This document shows, piece after piece, positions 46,030 to 57,949 of a stretch of DNA of 64,000 bases. Location: positions 92,501,601-92,565,600 of the forward strand of contig CM057472.1 in assembly GCA_030035585.1 (NCBI GenBank), in the 5' to 3' direction. Under the pieces are notes generated by a model. It saw nothing but the letters and a program-made list of their open reading frames with translations, searched no databases and was not told where the DNA came from. The translations under genes and the position numbers were made by a program. Positions within the stretch are counted from its first letter, which is position 1; each line of letters begins with the position of its first letter. This stretch comes from Dugong dugon (Eukaryota > Chordata > Mammalia > Sirenia > Dugongidae).

Positions 46030-46605
46030 CAGTAGGGAAATTTCCAGTATTTTAATCAGACGTCCTAATTATAATCAAGAATTGAGTTATTTAACTAGAA
46101 CAAGAATTTGAAGGTGAGACTGCAAAACATGGATGCAAACAGGGGTTGTCAAACCAAGTAAGGCAGAAGTTTGAGAATCAGTTAACTCAGCTTGTTCAGG
46201 ACTAGTGGCTCAGCAGTGGGTTGCCTTTTATAATGAGAAGTGCTGATTTAAGACCTGAATTAAATGACAACAAACTGGAGAAAGTCAAAATTTCACACCT
46301 GGCTTTCTAGCCTCAATACAGAAGCAGGATTAGGGATTAAGCTAACCCTATGGTTAAATTTAGTCTAGAGACCTCAAAGGCAGATGCAACAAGGACAAAG
46401 GATGAAGGACATAGAAGCAGAGGAAAGAATCTAGAACAGCTCATCTCTGTAGCCTTGGAATCCAAACTCATCCTTCTCAGATCTCACAAGAGAGTTCAAG
46501 AGAAAGAACGGAGGAAATAAAGCAATAAAGTTCTACCAGTTTATTTCTGTTTATTTCTGTTTACTTATGACACAAAGCAGAACACTACTAATCTAAAGTT
46601 TTTGT
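46030..46605. other. Spacer, nothing recognised
   Basis: Moderately less AT-rich than its surroundings. No supported frame or repeat. Confidence 0.4.
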
Positions 46606-46609
46606 TTAT

Positions 46610-46755
46610 AGGGGCTGAAAATTTGGCAACGAATATTGGTGACGTTTGCACGACATGGTTGTCGTAATGGGTTTTATTGAGTTGTACGTGGGAAAAATGC
46701 TAAACCTGTAAATGTCATACTCTCTATATTTTTACAATAAAATTTTAAAAAGAAA
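46610..46755 (+). repeat. Old L1M 3' terminus
   Basis: 'tattggtgacgtttgcacga', 'tattgagttgtacgtggg' and 'acaataaaattttaaaaag' match the end of older mammalian L1 3'UTRs. Confidence 0.6.
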
Positions 46756-46759
46756 ATCC

Positions 46760-47430
46760 AATTCTGTTTCTTTACCTTTGATCATTTAAAAACAGAGCCA
46801 ACAATTAGGCAGAGTGAATGAGCTGATGTTTTTGTTTTATTCACTTTACGCTCCTAATTTACCATTAAACTGGCAGCCCAAAAAAACCTTTGAAGGAAAA
46901 GCTCAAACACATCTTTTGTTGTAAAATAAGACTTTAGATTTTCAACAGAAAGAGTGAAGCAAAACAAATGTATAGCATTTGTATGTGTGGGTGTGGGTGT
47001 GCACACGTGTGTAGATTTTTAAGTGGTAGTTTGGGAAGCTCTCCGGGAACCTTTGCATTGTAATGGTTTATTTTCAGAATAAAGAAACTAGATGTCTTTG
47101 CCCATGATAAAGAAGTGGTGGGGCATCAGCAGCCCTTTTCTCAAGGACGGGTTGTATTTTGTGAATCAGGCCTGTTAATCCTTGGGATAAAGTCCAGAAA
47201 ACGAAGGGGGAGTGACTTGAAGGCTATGTGTCTATTTGCTCTTGGCTCCAATTGTATTGATCTTTGGCTGCAAGCTATCATCTGAGTAGGATGAAGGGTA
47301 ACAAAAAAGAGAAGTAATACTCAACATACCATTCAGAGTCTGTAGTCACCACAGCTTCAGTTCAGAAAGGAAACAAACAAATAGCCCAAAACTTTTTATG
47401 GGAGAAGAGCAAAAATTTTAAGGCAAGTTA
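46760..47430. other. Spacer, nothing recognised
   Basis: Contains a short (GT)-rich patch near 46983-47012. Nothing else. Confidence 0.4.
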
Positions 47431-47433
47431 TTT

Positions 47434-47640
47434 CACCCTCAACACTATTGGCATTTTGGACCAGATAATTCTTTGTTGTTAGGGGCTGTCCTGCGCCAGG
47501 TAGGATGTTTAGCAGCATCCTGTTCTACCAATTAGATACCAGTAGCAATTCTCCCCCAGGATGTGACAATCATAAACCTACCTAAACTGCTAAATGTACA
47601 CTGGGGTCAAAATACTCTACCCCAACAACTGTTTAACTGC
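47434..47640 (+). mobile_element. MER20 (hAT-Charlie) DNA transposon
   Basis: 'cactattggcattttggacc', 'ttaggggctgtcctgcgcca', 'ggatgtttagcagcatcctg' and 'aaatgtacactggggtcaaa' are MER20 landmarks. It is a non-autonomous, ancient eutherian element. Confidence 0.9.
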
Positions 47641-48180
47641 TTTAGGGGAAGAGGAAACAAATGACAGGGAACTCAGGAGTGTCATAAGGATAATCTATTT
47701 CCTCAAATAAATAAAATGAATTTTCAGTGCAAAATATGGGGAATTGGAAACAAGACATAATAGTTTAGTCTGTCATAAAGCTAACATTAGTAATTAATTC
47801 ATTTATTCTAACCAACAACAATATGTTAACTATATGCCATCCACTGGTCAAGCGCCTGGAGGTTTTAGTCTGATGGGAAAGATAATAAATAATGGGACAC
47901 TTATAAAGCAATGAATTAGGTATATGGATAGAAAGATGAACATGGCATTATAAAACCTCTGTGTTGAGGGGGCTACTGAACTGTGCTAAATAGGACATTT
48001 CTAAATATTTCCCTCAATAAAATCCCTTGAAATAGTTCCTCCTCAGACATGGAAGACTTTTTCTAGAAACCTATTAAGACTCTATTCCCCTCACTCCACA
48101 CCACCCATTTTGTTAGTATCTTGGTATAATGTTAGAGTTTTAAAACCTAATTAATTGTTTTTTTCTTTTTGTCCTTGGCA
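47641..48180. other. Spacer with possible ancient repeat at 47795-47980
   Basis: 'attaattcatttattctaac' and 'aacaatatgttaactatatg' recall the MIR/L2-associated motif seen at 34205. Nothing else is recognised. Confidence 0.35.
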
Positions 48181-48187
48181 TTATCAG

Positions 48188-48315
48188 CACAAGGCCCCAT
48201 GTTGCAGCTGCTTGAGCTTTGCTGGAATACTCTCTCCCAGAATGCTGCAGCAGAAGCCCAACTGGCTTTTCTGAACGAAACTGTATTTGAAAGGGGCCGG
48301 CAGGTTGGAATGTGA
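48188..48315 (+). other. Candidate exon or conserved block, unidentified
   Basis: A T-rich tract (about 48157-48176) ends in 'attatcag' at 48187, a good splice-acceptor shape. The sequence after it is open from 48190 to a TGA at 48313-48315, giving about 41 residues that start QGPMLQLLELCWNTLSQ and include LAFLNETVFERGRQ. A CAG-GT that could serve as a donor occurs at 48301-48305. The block is richer in G and C than its surroundings, and all three minus frames are also open for 60-96 codons (48140-48437). I do not recognise the protein and cannot tell exon from chance. Confidence 0.2.
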
Positions 48316-48577
48316 TAAACAACCAGCAAACACTTCACCCAGATTTTCTGAGCCAAATCTGAAAAGCATCTCTCATCTGCCATTGTAAAGTGAACAGTCA
48401 AAGTTGGTCTTGAGGGATGGTCCTTTCCCACTGCCATCTGGCCTGTTTACTAGGCTAATTGAAAGCGGGAGGAAAGCACGTGAATTAAAAGAGAAAGAAA
48501 ACTTAAATTTTCAGAACACATTGCAATTTTTTTCAGACATGTCTCAAAAATAGATGCATTTTGACTATCCTAATATA

Positions 48578-48786
48578 TATATGGAATTCTGGTGGCACAA
48601 CAGTTAAATACTCAGCTGCTAACCAAACGGTTGGTGGTTCGAACCCACTCAGCAGCTTTACCGGAGAAAGACATGGTGATCTGCTCCTGCAAAGAATACA
48701 GCCTAGAAAACCCTATGGGACATTTCTACTGTGTCTCATGGGGTTGATATGAGTAGAAATTGACTCAACGACATGTACCAACAATG
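48578..48786 (+). repeat. AfroSINE, long subtype with RTE-like tail
   Basis: Head 'ggaattctggtggcacaaca', B box 'ggttcgaaccc', central 'ggagaaagacatggtgatct', tail 'gactcaacgacatgtaccaa'. The overlapping 63-codon plus frame is SINE sequence. Confidence 0.92.
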
Positions 48787-48789
48787 GTG

Positions 48790-50245
48790 TATATATGTGT
48801 ATTTTTTTAATCTAGCCTCTCTATTCCAGTACACATAAGAGATTCAAAGGGAATGGCTGGATGGTATCCTGACTCAGCTCTTTGTGAAACTCTATTTCAT
48901 TGGTTATTTTCAGAATGGGGCTAAGGGGTGGGAGGGGTCTGTGCTAACATCCCATAATTGGTTTGCTATTTATGAAATGAGTTCTATTATTTTAAAATAC
49001 AAAAACAATGCCGTTAAAACAAAAGTTACTTGTTAATAATTTTATTTCTTTCTCTGAATCCTAAATGACCGGGAGATCCTCAAAGTTGAAATATTCCAGT
49101 GTATCTTAAACACATTGCATTGAATACGATAAATAAATAATTTGTTTAGATTTAAAAAAATGAACTGATCAAATAAACCATCTGTTGTACGAAGCCATAT
49201 TGTTTCACCAAAATTATCTGGTGAAGACTGAGCATGATTTCTTGGGCCGTGAGGTAGCCCTGGAAGAAGACTTAACTGGGACCATCACAAGCAACAGTCA
49301 CTTTATTCAAAAAAATGCATGCTAGCACAAAATGTAAAAATCATTACTTTCAGAAAAGAAGAGCTTTTAATATAAGACTGCTCCTGAACCTGTAGTCACT
49401 GTTGAAAAAACCATAGACCAAAGTAAAGAAAAAAGCTTACTTCTAAATTGTAAACTGGAAGTTAAAAAATTTTCATATCACTTTTTTTTTTTAATGATAT
49501 GCCTACTTATGCTTCTGGTAAAATAAATCTTATTCTAGTGGAAATAAAATGGCATAAATGTAATTTACTTTTCTGACATTTATGTGTTTGTTTTCTTTTC
49601 TCATTTAACTTTAAGGGAACCATAAAACTGAATTAGTCAGAAAACCAGTCCTGTGTTTAAAAGTGTTTTCTGTGTAGTTGGTGTATATTTCACTGATATG
49701 AGATCACCATTGGTAATAATATTAGTAGGTATATATGAACATTTAAACTTAAATGGTATCCCCTTAACAAAATTTAATTGGACAACTATGATTTTGGTAA
49801 TGGAATGAATTTCATAAAACTATGATTATACTTCTCAGAAGTATACTTGAGAGTTAGGGTGAGAGCTTCCTTATAAAGAGACATGTTTTCTGAAGGAGAT
49901 GGGGAACCTCCAAAGCTTTTCAAAAGAAGGAGGCATTTTTTATTAAAAGTTTTTCAAATGAGTATCTAATATATTTGTTAATTATCCCATACACATTGTC
50001 GACATAGTATTATCAAATTGGGTCCTCTATGTTCAAATGGGAAAATCCTTTTTTCTTTCAATTTAGCTCAAATTATAACTTTTAAAAATATTTTGAATAT
50101 ATACTCCATCTGATCTTCTGGGCAATGAAGTAGACAAGGCTTACAGTGATAGTTGTTTTATACCAATGAGGAGAATTAATATCTGAGACATCACTCACTA
50201 TCTCACAGTTGTGCACTGTAATGTAGCAATGACTGATCGGCTAGA
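48790..50245. other. Spacer, nothing recognised
   Basis: AT-rich, unique-looking. No supported frame, RNA gene or named repeat. Confidence 0.45.
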
Positions 50246-50252
50246 GAATGAT

Positions 50253-50352
50253 AGTAGGTGTATACACACACACGTATATATATAAATATAAAAGTTTACG
50301 TATATATATATACACATAAATACATAAAGTATATATATAAACATATATATAT
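50253..50352. repeat. AT/AC-rich low-complexity tract
   Basis: Interrupted (TA)n and (CA)n units with 'acacacacacgtatatatat' and 'gtatatatataaacatatat'. Confidence 0.9.
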
Positions 50353-50565
50353 ACCCTATTTTTATGCAAATAACGTGCCCCTTCTATGTTTATTTGCCAA
50401 CTGTGCCCTCCCCCCATGAGGTATTTTCGTAAGCAATGCTATGCCAATTTTTTCACATGTTGTTGTTAAAAAATTAGCATAGTCCTCTTATGAAAATACC
50501 TCCTAGGGGGAGGGCGCACTTGAAAACAAATGTAGAAGGTTCGTGTTATTTTTGTAAAAATATGC
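50353..50565. mobile_element. Fold-back, MITE-like element, about 213 bp
   Basis: The left half (50353 to about 50455) is the inverted complement of the right half (about 50465-50565). Examples are 'ccctccccccatgaggtatt' facing 'aatacctcctagggggaggg', and 'ctatgccaattttttca' facing 'taaaaaattagcatag'. The two halves have diverged, so it is older than the palindrome at 12.9 kb. TA flanks can be placed at the outer ends, which suggests a Tc1/mariner-type non-autonomous element. I do not recognise the named family. Confidence 0.8.
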
Positions 50566-50574
50566 TATACACAC

Positions 50575-50766
50575 AAGGAGCCCTGGTGGTGCAGTGGATA
50601 AACTCTCTGGTATTAACCAAAAGGTCCATGGTTGGAACTCACCAACTGCTCCATGGGAGAAAGAAGTGGCAATCTGCATCTGTAAAGATTACAGACTTGG
50701 AAACCCTACTGGGCAGTTCTACTTTGTACTATAGGGTTACTATGAGTCAGAATCTAACAACAATAT
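50575..50766 (+). repeat. AfroSINE, long subtype
   Basis: Head 'ggagccctggtggtgcagtg', central 'gggagaaagaagtggcaatc' and 'gtaaagattacag', tail 'gagtcagaatctaacaacaa', with a small deletion in the end region. It sits directly next to the fold-back element. Confidence 0.92.
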
Positions 50767-51168
50767 GCTTGTGTATATATATGTATGTGTGTGGGTGTAC
50801 ACATATATATTTAAATTTTAAATATACAAAAAGGTGTTGAATATGATAAATATTATACAACACAAGGGAAAGAATAAAAGAAACTATGGACAACAAGTAT
50901 ATTTCAGAGCAAAATTTCTTCTCAGATCTATATTATTTTAATATAATTATCTAAACTCATCAAATCTAATGTAATCAAATCCTCAAAAAGTATTTACTGA
51001 ATATGTACAATAAAGTATCTAATTATAAAATAGTAAAGTATGCAAATAGTAGCATATAGTATTGAGAAAGGCAGAACAAAATCTTGCAATAAAGATGATG
51101 TTACTGAAAGATTAGCTTGGTTCAGTATGTTCTGTAAAATGTGCCTAACAGAGGTTATACACATAGAT

Positions 51169-51170
<2 letters not shown>
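50767..51170. other. AT-rich spacer with simple repeat
   Basis: (TG/TA)-rich patch at 50768-50815, otherwise AT-rich sequence. Confidence 0.5.

Positions 51171-51206
<36 letters not shown>
51171..51206. repeat. (AC)n microsatellite
   Basis: About 17 uninterrupted AC units. The poly-Val/Cys minus frame over it is an artefact. Confidence 0.97.
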
Positions 51207-51212
<6 letters not shown>

Positions 51213-51660
51213 ACCAGCAAAAGGAGAAGAAGAATTGCATTTGTTCAATAAAAACCCTTTGATGGATTATTTTTGTTGTGGGAGGCTAGCTCTTAATGCA
51301 TAATTGGGATGAGATAGAATAGACAAACAAGAGTTAAATTCCTCTGCAGAATAAAGTGGGAAATAATTTGAGTGAAGAGAAATGGTGAAATTGAAGTATA
51401 ATTCTGAGTAACAGAGGGACATTATAGTACGAGGTAAGTGGAGTTTAGATGGAAAATCTGTTTTTCTTTATTGATTGAACGTATATCAAATGTTATAATC
51501 TTCTAATGAGAAATTCCCTGTGTTGCTTATAATTAAGGGTCTCATATGGACAGTCTCCAATGGAAGAATGTCTGATCCAGGTGATACTACCTCTCTTTCA
51601 CTCAAAATTCTTTCTCTGTTTTTTTTTTTTTTGTTTGTTTTTATTATAGTCTATTGCCAT
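51207..51660. other. Spacer, nothing recognised
   Basis: AT-rich. T-run near 51619-51631. Confidence 0.4.
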
Positions 51661-51663
51661 TAG

Positions 51664-51826
51664 GGAAACAATGGTGGTATAGTGGTTAAGAGCTACGGCT
51701 GCTAACCAAAAGGTTGGCAGTTCCAATCCACAAGGTGCCCTTTGGAAACCCTATGGGGCAATTCTACTCTGTCCTTTAGGGTCGCTATGAGTCAGAATTG
51801 ACTCGACGGCAATGGGTTTTTTTACA
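51664..51826 (+). repeat. AfroSINE, short subtype, near consensus
   Basis: 'gtggttaagagctacggctg' head, 'ccaaaaggttggcagttcca', body 'ggggcaattctactctgtcc', tail 'gactcgacggcaatgggttt'. One of the least diverged copies here. Confidence 0.95.
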
Positions 51827-51829
51827 GGT

Positions 51830-53310
51830 TGCCATTAGGGCTAAGTCTTCAGCAAAATTTCAACACTACTATTTGTGTGAGTGGCATTTAGGGGAAAAAT
51901 CAAGAAATGGTATTATGTTATAGTTTAAATCTCAGCAAGAAATAAGATAAGAAGAAGCAGAACAGGCCAAACTGGAATAAGATCCATGTCCTTTGATTCT
52001 AAATTCCTATCTTGTAACCACTGAGAATTTTAGTTACCAGTGTTCCAAGCTCTGTTCCTAAAAGTCTATGGACGGCAGAGTTGATATTTCCTTCCACGTT
52101 CAAGCCTCCTTGATTTAACAGATGGATGATTTTCACTCACTTCATAGTCCACACTTGCCTTAGTTAGGCTACTTTGCTGATAGCCTGTACCATCCATAAT
52201 AAAAGCGGCACAGTTGTAAAGATTTACAAGTCATATCTAAATAATGTAACTTCCTTGTTAAATATTCATTAAACCACCACTAGAAACAGACATTTATTTT
52301 TCAGACATTTCATGGATTAACTGTTTAAAGGAATAGAAACAAGTGAATTATTTAAATTCTTATTCCATCTGATTTAAAAACAAAGTGAACCTGGGTCTAA
52401 GTTTGGCACGGAAGACTTGAGAATCCTCTAAACCTGACTAAGTTTGTTTTAAATGTTTACAAGTATACTTATCAGGGATATAGAATTAGTAAAGCAAATC
52501 CAAACAGTGTTAATCTTACATAAAATATTTGCAATTATATTCAAATCAAATGTATGCTGATATCAACTTTATACAAATTTTTAACCTTGCTACCCATCAC
52601 CTCCTCATCCATTTCTACATATTTACAAAGAAGTCTGAAGTTTCTTCCAAAAGTCTGCAGGGACAGACAAGGAAGAATTCAAGGAAAAATGATGACTCTG
52701 ATGTATCCGAAAAATACAGAGATATGAATAAAAAGCAGATTAAAATACTGGTCTAAAATTCATAATTAAAAACACAGATTTTGAACTGTCTGCATAAAGA
52801 TGGTACCTGAAGCTTAAAGATGCAGCTGAAAATGGAGTATCTAAAGGAGGAAAATAGCTATGAATCATGACTGCTATTCTTCTTTTGCATATTCTTTATT
52901 TATCTTATTTGAATCAAACTTGAAGATTACAATCTCTCAAACTAGTGACACAGTAAATACTGGCCTTCTAGAGAGTTCTGTGGAAACATGTTGCTGTCTA
53001 TTGTCCCCTTAGGGTTGAACCTGCCTTACTTGGAACAGTTGCTCTGTCCAGCTTGGTTGTTTCCAGTTCAGTTCTGCTTCTATAACTTTGAAAACATTTA
53101 GTCTGATAAAGTGCCTAAATAAAATATACATTACATCTGCATACAAATATAGGCACATGTGCAAACATGTGTTCATAATCATTTATCTTCAGTCCTTCAA
53201 TCATGATGTACATTTTAACTTCTCTGCTATATTCCTGGTGTAGTGTCTTAGTTTTCAAAACATTGGTTTCCTAGAGAGCTGTTCAATCCAACATAATTGT
53301 CACAGTGACT
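51830..53310. other. Spacer, nothing recognised
   Basis: AT-rich. A 75-codon plus frame at 52529-52756 has no supporting context. Confidence 0.45.
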
Positions 53311-53314
53311 TCAT

Positions 53315-53535
53315 GCTAACCAACGTTTACGGAGTGGTCACTTTGGGCTGGCACTACTTTATGAAATCTACATATCCTGTTTGTTTGTTTCACATACTGC
53401 TAACCAGAGTGCCATGAGGTAGGTAGTATTGTTTGTCTTTTTGCACGTATGGAGTCTTCGCTTTAGTTAGATTAAGCTAATAGCTGAAATCTCAAGATCA
53501 TAAGAGAATGAAACCCAGGTTTTCTGATTTCAGAG
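53315..53535 (-). repeat. MIR SINE (ancient)
   Basis: 'gtgccatgaggtaggtagta' and 'tgaaacccaggttttctgat' fit reverse MIR. Confidence 0.65.
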
Positions 53536-53539
53536 GCCT

Positions 53540-55765
53540 CCCTGTCAATGCCCATGTCATATTCAGGTTCATTTCTCAGGCCACAGCATTAAGCAGAGGA
53601 TTTAAACAACTTTATTATCAGAAAATTATTAAAACTTACTTTGTAAAAATGGCCATTCTTAAGGAGAGGATAACTTTTCATCCAAAGAAAACTGCCGCAA
53701 TTTTAAATGTCACGCTTGTAAATTCATTACTTGAGGAACAGGAATCCATTAATGTAGTCGGTAAAACTTTACTGATCACTTACTATACAGTCAAGCCTAA
53801 TGATGGATTAGGAGAATAGCATACGTACAAGAAATAATCTCTGATTTTGACAAGTCCATAGGAAATTCAACAAGGCGAACAGGTTCCCATAAATTCTCAG
53901 TTGAATATGATGAGGATTAAGGTATAAAACAAAAACAAAAACAAAAACAAACCCACATTAGTTGCTGTTGAGTGGAGTCCCAGTCATTTTTAAAGTAACT
54001 GAAAGAAGGGGCACCGAAATCAGCAAGTGATTTCAAGTTGTTAATTTAGTCTTCCTTAGGTTTTCTCTTTTTTATGTAAATTTTAAAAATTGTATCTAAT
54101 TTTGCATATGTTCACATAGAGAATTTTTTAAAGAATTCCATCAAAATGAATAGAGATAATTTACTATTGTACATGAATCCAGCCTAATGTGCTTGCTTGG
54201 AAATACGCTACCCTAAATCCCAAAGAAGTGAAGGTGGTAAGCTGGGATGGAAATCACAGATAGGTATGTTTTCAGAAGAATTTCTCATTCATTTCTATAA
54301 CTGAAACACTCTGATACTTTTTATTTCTACCAAGTCCTTTTAATCTGCCTTTTACAAAGAATCCAATTACTAAGTACAAGCTTACTGCCTCATAAATAAC
54401 ATCCCCTTAACTTTCCAATCACACCATTCCAATTCTGTATTTTGTCAGCAAAAGTCCTGTTTTTAAAAATAATACTTCAGCCATCTGCTTACCCATATGT
54501 GCTGCATATCACTGAATGTTAGATTCTCTGTAAATTTTATAGACAGTACCACAAAACTTGAATGTGTTTTCTCTCATAATTAACATTTTATGACCACATG
54601 AAATTGATCACAGGTAAACTGTTTCATTTTGGTTGGTTATTTTGATTGTAATCAGACTGCTTGCTGGGAAGTGATTTTGTAGCCAATATACTGTAGTTAT
54701 AAAGAGTTTTCTTTTCTTTTTTATAGCAAGTACATTATTTTAAAGGTCGCTCTTGTCAGACCTATAAACTAAATCCCAGACTTGCAATGTAAGGCATTCC
54801 TTGAAGGATGCATCAGTGTTTACATGAGGGTCAGGAATGTCCCGTCAGTTTCAATGACTGATGATGTCATTTGCAACCTCTCCAATTGACTCCATCCAAA
54901 ACTGATTCCAAATTAGAAAACTGCTTGGTAGGATTTCAGCTTTCAGTTTTCCTATCCTCCTAAATTATGTTGTTTGACCATTTCTTCTTCCTACAAACCA
55001 AGAAAGATTATGACAAATAGTGCATAGTCAGAGCTGAAGTTGCCATTAGCCAGTCAACTGAGGAACCGATGTATTTATTGATGAAATATGGAAATTTTGA
55101 GCCCCCCAGGGAGCCCATCAAACTGAGACTTTGGTGCTTATTTAACACCAGCCTGAGGAATAAAACCATACAACTCCTGTTTTTCCTAACCTGCATTTTC
55201 ATGGCTAAGATGTAAGTTGAATAATTACATATGAAATGTTTGCAAGGTTATTTCATTATCTAACATATTGCCTAGAGACCCTCGGAATTCCGTTAAACAA
55301 TAGATATTCAAATAATTTTATATTTTTTAAATATTTTTCAGTTGAGGAAAATATGTGATGAGAATTTCCCTTAAGGTAAAACCAGCAATGACAAACTATC
55401 TCAAATTTACAGAGGAGAAAAGCAAGGGTGCTATTCACTGTCCCTTTCTCTTGCTATATTCATTTTTTTTTTTCTGAAATATTCTCAGTGTCTTAAACAA
55501 AAGCTGACTAACATAAAATATTTTCATATGTGAAGGACTAACCAATAAGAGAGAGAGAGATGTTTAAAAATTAATTTCAATATAGATAAGATAGATCAGT
55601 GGAAAAACATAGATCCTAAAACAGAAATGCTAACCTGGGGTGGAGGAAGAGGGAACAAAAGCAGGTAAAAAATTAAGAAATTGGATATCTGTGAAGACTA
55701 TAGTATACAGGTTGATATTTAAAGGACTTTGGCCTCTGATAATGGCAGACTAGGTAATTAGAACA
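53540..55765. other. Spacer with minor repeats
   Basis: A (CAAAAA)n patch at about 53927-53951 is followed by a short reverse AfroSINE end ('ttgctgttgagtggagtccc', about 53961-53980). A 103-codon plus frame at 53508-53819 begins inside the MIR and has no recognisable domain. Nothing else is recognised. Confidence 0.45.
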
Positions 55766-55768
55766 CCC

Positions 55769-56042
55769 TGTTGTTGTTGTTAGGTGCCATCAAGTCAGTT
55801 CCAACTCATAATGACCGTATGTACAACAGAATAAAACTTTGCCCAGTCCTGTGCCATCCTCACAATCGTTGTTATGCTTGAGCCCATTGTTGCAGCCACT
55901 GTGTCAGTCCATCTCTTTGAGGGTCTTCCTCTTTTTTGATGACACTCTACCAAGCATGATGTCCTTCTCCAGAGACTGAGCCTTCGTGATAACATGTCCA
56001 AAGTACGTGGGACATAGTTTTGTCATCCTTGCTTCTAAGGAG
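55769..56042 (-). repeat. RTE LINE 3'-end fragment
   Basis: A clean reverse RTE terminus: 'gttgttgttaggtgccatca', 'gtcctgtgccatcctcacaa', 'tgtcagtccatctctttgag', 'taacatgtccaaagtacgtg'. A 68-codon minus frame (55795-56001) reads the RTE C-terminus, with CHQKRGRPSKRW and DTVAATM. Confidence 0.93.
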
Positions 56043-56094
56043 CCACAGAGGAAGAAACACATGTGTGTGTTCTTAAATGGAGTATTTAATCTGT

Positions 56095-56245
56095 TTACCT
56101 TTTTCTTTGTTTTCTTTTATCTTTCTATAGATAACATTTGCCAATTCAACATTTTTCACATATACAATTCAGTGATATCAAATACATCAATCATGTGCAA
56201 CCATCACCAATATACTTTGCCAAATTTTCCATTCCCGCAAAAAAA
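56095..56245 (-). repeat. Old L1 3'UTR fragment
   Basis: 'cacatatacaattcagtgat' and 'tgtgcaaccatcaccaatat' are the L1M 3'UTR pattern in reverse. Confidence 0.7.
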
Positions 56246-56549
56246 AAATTGTGTCAGGACCAGTAAAATCGATCTTTCTTATAACACTTAAGAATACCAC
56301 TCTTGAGAGTAATTTTTTACAAGATAATTTTACTCATTTTTCACATCTTTTCACAAGTAAATTAATAAAAGGTTCTCATTATGTATGAGCTCTTTCAAAT
56401 GTGAATTTATAAGGAGGGTATAATTAAAAGGCTCTTACAACTCATGTATAGTTATATTAGCTTTTGGAAATTCTTAATATACCTAATCATTCTAAGAGTG
56501 TATTAGAACTAGGGGATTTTAAAGCCAGGATGTATTCTGGTGACACATA

Positions 56550-56825
56550 TAGGGAAACTGAGGACAAGTATAGTAATGTAAATTTTCTGAGATCATACAT
56601 CTAGCTATTGACAGAGAAGAAACAAATTTGGGGCTTTTGACTTCCATTTTTCAATCTCTTCACTAACAGCAGCTTAATTATTGTTTGTTAACATTTATCA
56701 TATAAACACCATACTATGCACTTCGTAGACATTATCTTATTAATTCTTGAATACATAATAGTAGCTGTGAAGCATCACCTATTATCATTCTTGTTTTGCA
56801 GATAGGAAATTAAATCTTGCAGATG
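56550..56825 (-). repeat. MIR SINE, two adjacent reverse pieces
   Basis: The first piece, 'agggaaactgaggacaagta' and 'agatcatacatctagctatt', is the MIR middle and head. The second, 'tattatcattcttgttttgc' and 'agataggaaatt', is another MIR middle, so these are two copies or a rearranged one. Confidence 0.6.
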
Positions 56826-56904
56826 TTAATATTAGTCTTTCCTAAATTCGTAGCAAAGGAAAGTGAGGTGAATGGCACTATTATCCGACGTTGGATACTC
56901 CAAA

Positions 56905-56940
56905 ACCATGTATGTGTGTGTGTTTGTGTGTGTGTGTATG
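56905..56940. repeat. (TG)n microsatellite, interrupted
   Basis: TG units with one TT interruption and a TATG end. Confidence 0.9.
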
Positions 56941-56944
56941 CACG

Positions 56945-57840
56945 TAGGTTAATGGTTATATTTACAGTCTCTCCAATTACACGCCCAAAGGCTCTTAAGA
57001 ACCACATCATTAAAAAGTCAGTTTGTGGTGATGAGGTTTAGGCTTACAAAAGGGTCTTAAGGAAGCCTGAGTTTATTCTAATTAAGTGAACTACCAGGGT
57101 GCTAAATGAAATTCTGTGCGTGGCAAACTCTCCTTGCTTTTGCACGGAGTTATATTTGTGGATGAAATACTCTGAGGATAAATGTTAAATGCTCTTGTGA
57201 CACCTAGACCCTTTCCAGAAGTATTTTCTAAAAACACTCCGCAGTTAGGCAGCTGCTTAGTAACCTGGGAGTGCATTTTAATTGGCATCACATAATTTTA
57301 TGGCTGAGGGATTTATTCTTCTTTCCACAAATTCCCTCCTTTCTTTTAGCCTATTAGCTGAAATGTTTGAGTTAATAGTACAGGAATTTCCCATTGTAAG
57401 CTCTTCGGAGACATACTGCAATGAGATGGACAGTTTTCTTCCAAAATCAGAGTGAGAATCAACACTGTCAAAACATGGAAGTCGTATTAATATTTATATT
57501 TCATTTTTACTTTTCTTCTTTCTGTTTGATCTCAATCTACTGCTACGTTCCCAAAATGGAAAAATAAATTTGAGAGTCAATTTATTTGGAGAGCATACGT
57601 TTTCAATATTAGCATATCATTAAAGCTCTCAGAGAAGAAATTCTTAGCCCACTTAAGGTGTCTCCATACCTCAGATAATTTGAGACTTTCAGCTAATTGT
57701 AAGTAACTGTTTCTGTTTACTTCCCAGGAAGAGTAGCTCACAAAATCAGAGACATACTGTGTTTTTTTAAACGACAAACCAACTCTTACATGGCTCCTTA
57801 GATTAACTTGTAATAAAGCACAAAATGGAAAGCGAAAGTA
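56945..57840. other. Spacer, nothing recognised
   Basis: No supported frame. A 91-codon minus frame at 57577-57852 shows no known domain. Confidence 0.45.
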
Positions 57841-57844
57841 TAGT

Positions 57845-57945
57845 AACAACACAGACTTGGAGTCAGATGTACTTGAATTTGAATCTCAACTCTACCTTGA
57901 ACAGATTCCTTTACTTTTTAAGGTTAATTCCTTAAATGAAATATG
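57845..57945 (+). repeat. MIR SINE 5' part
   Basis: 'acttggagtcagatgtactt', 'gaatttgaatctcaactcta' and 'agattcctttact' follow the MIR head region. Confidence 0.7.
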
Positions 57946-57949
57946 AATG

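Noticed and set aside
51171-51206. Val/Cys-rich frame over the AC repeat
   Set aside because: Translation artefact of a dinucleotide microsatellite. The same applies at 59185-59221 and 61651-61697.
53508-53819. 103-codon plus-strand frame
   Set aside because: Starts within a MIR and has no known motif, splice sites or promoter.
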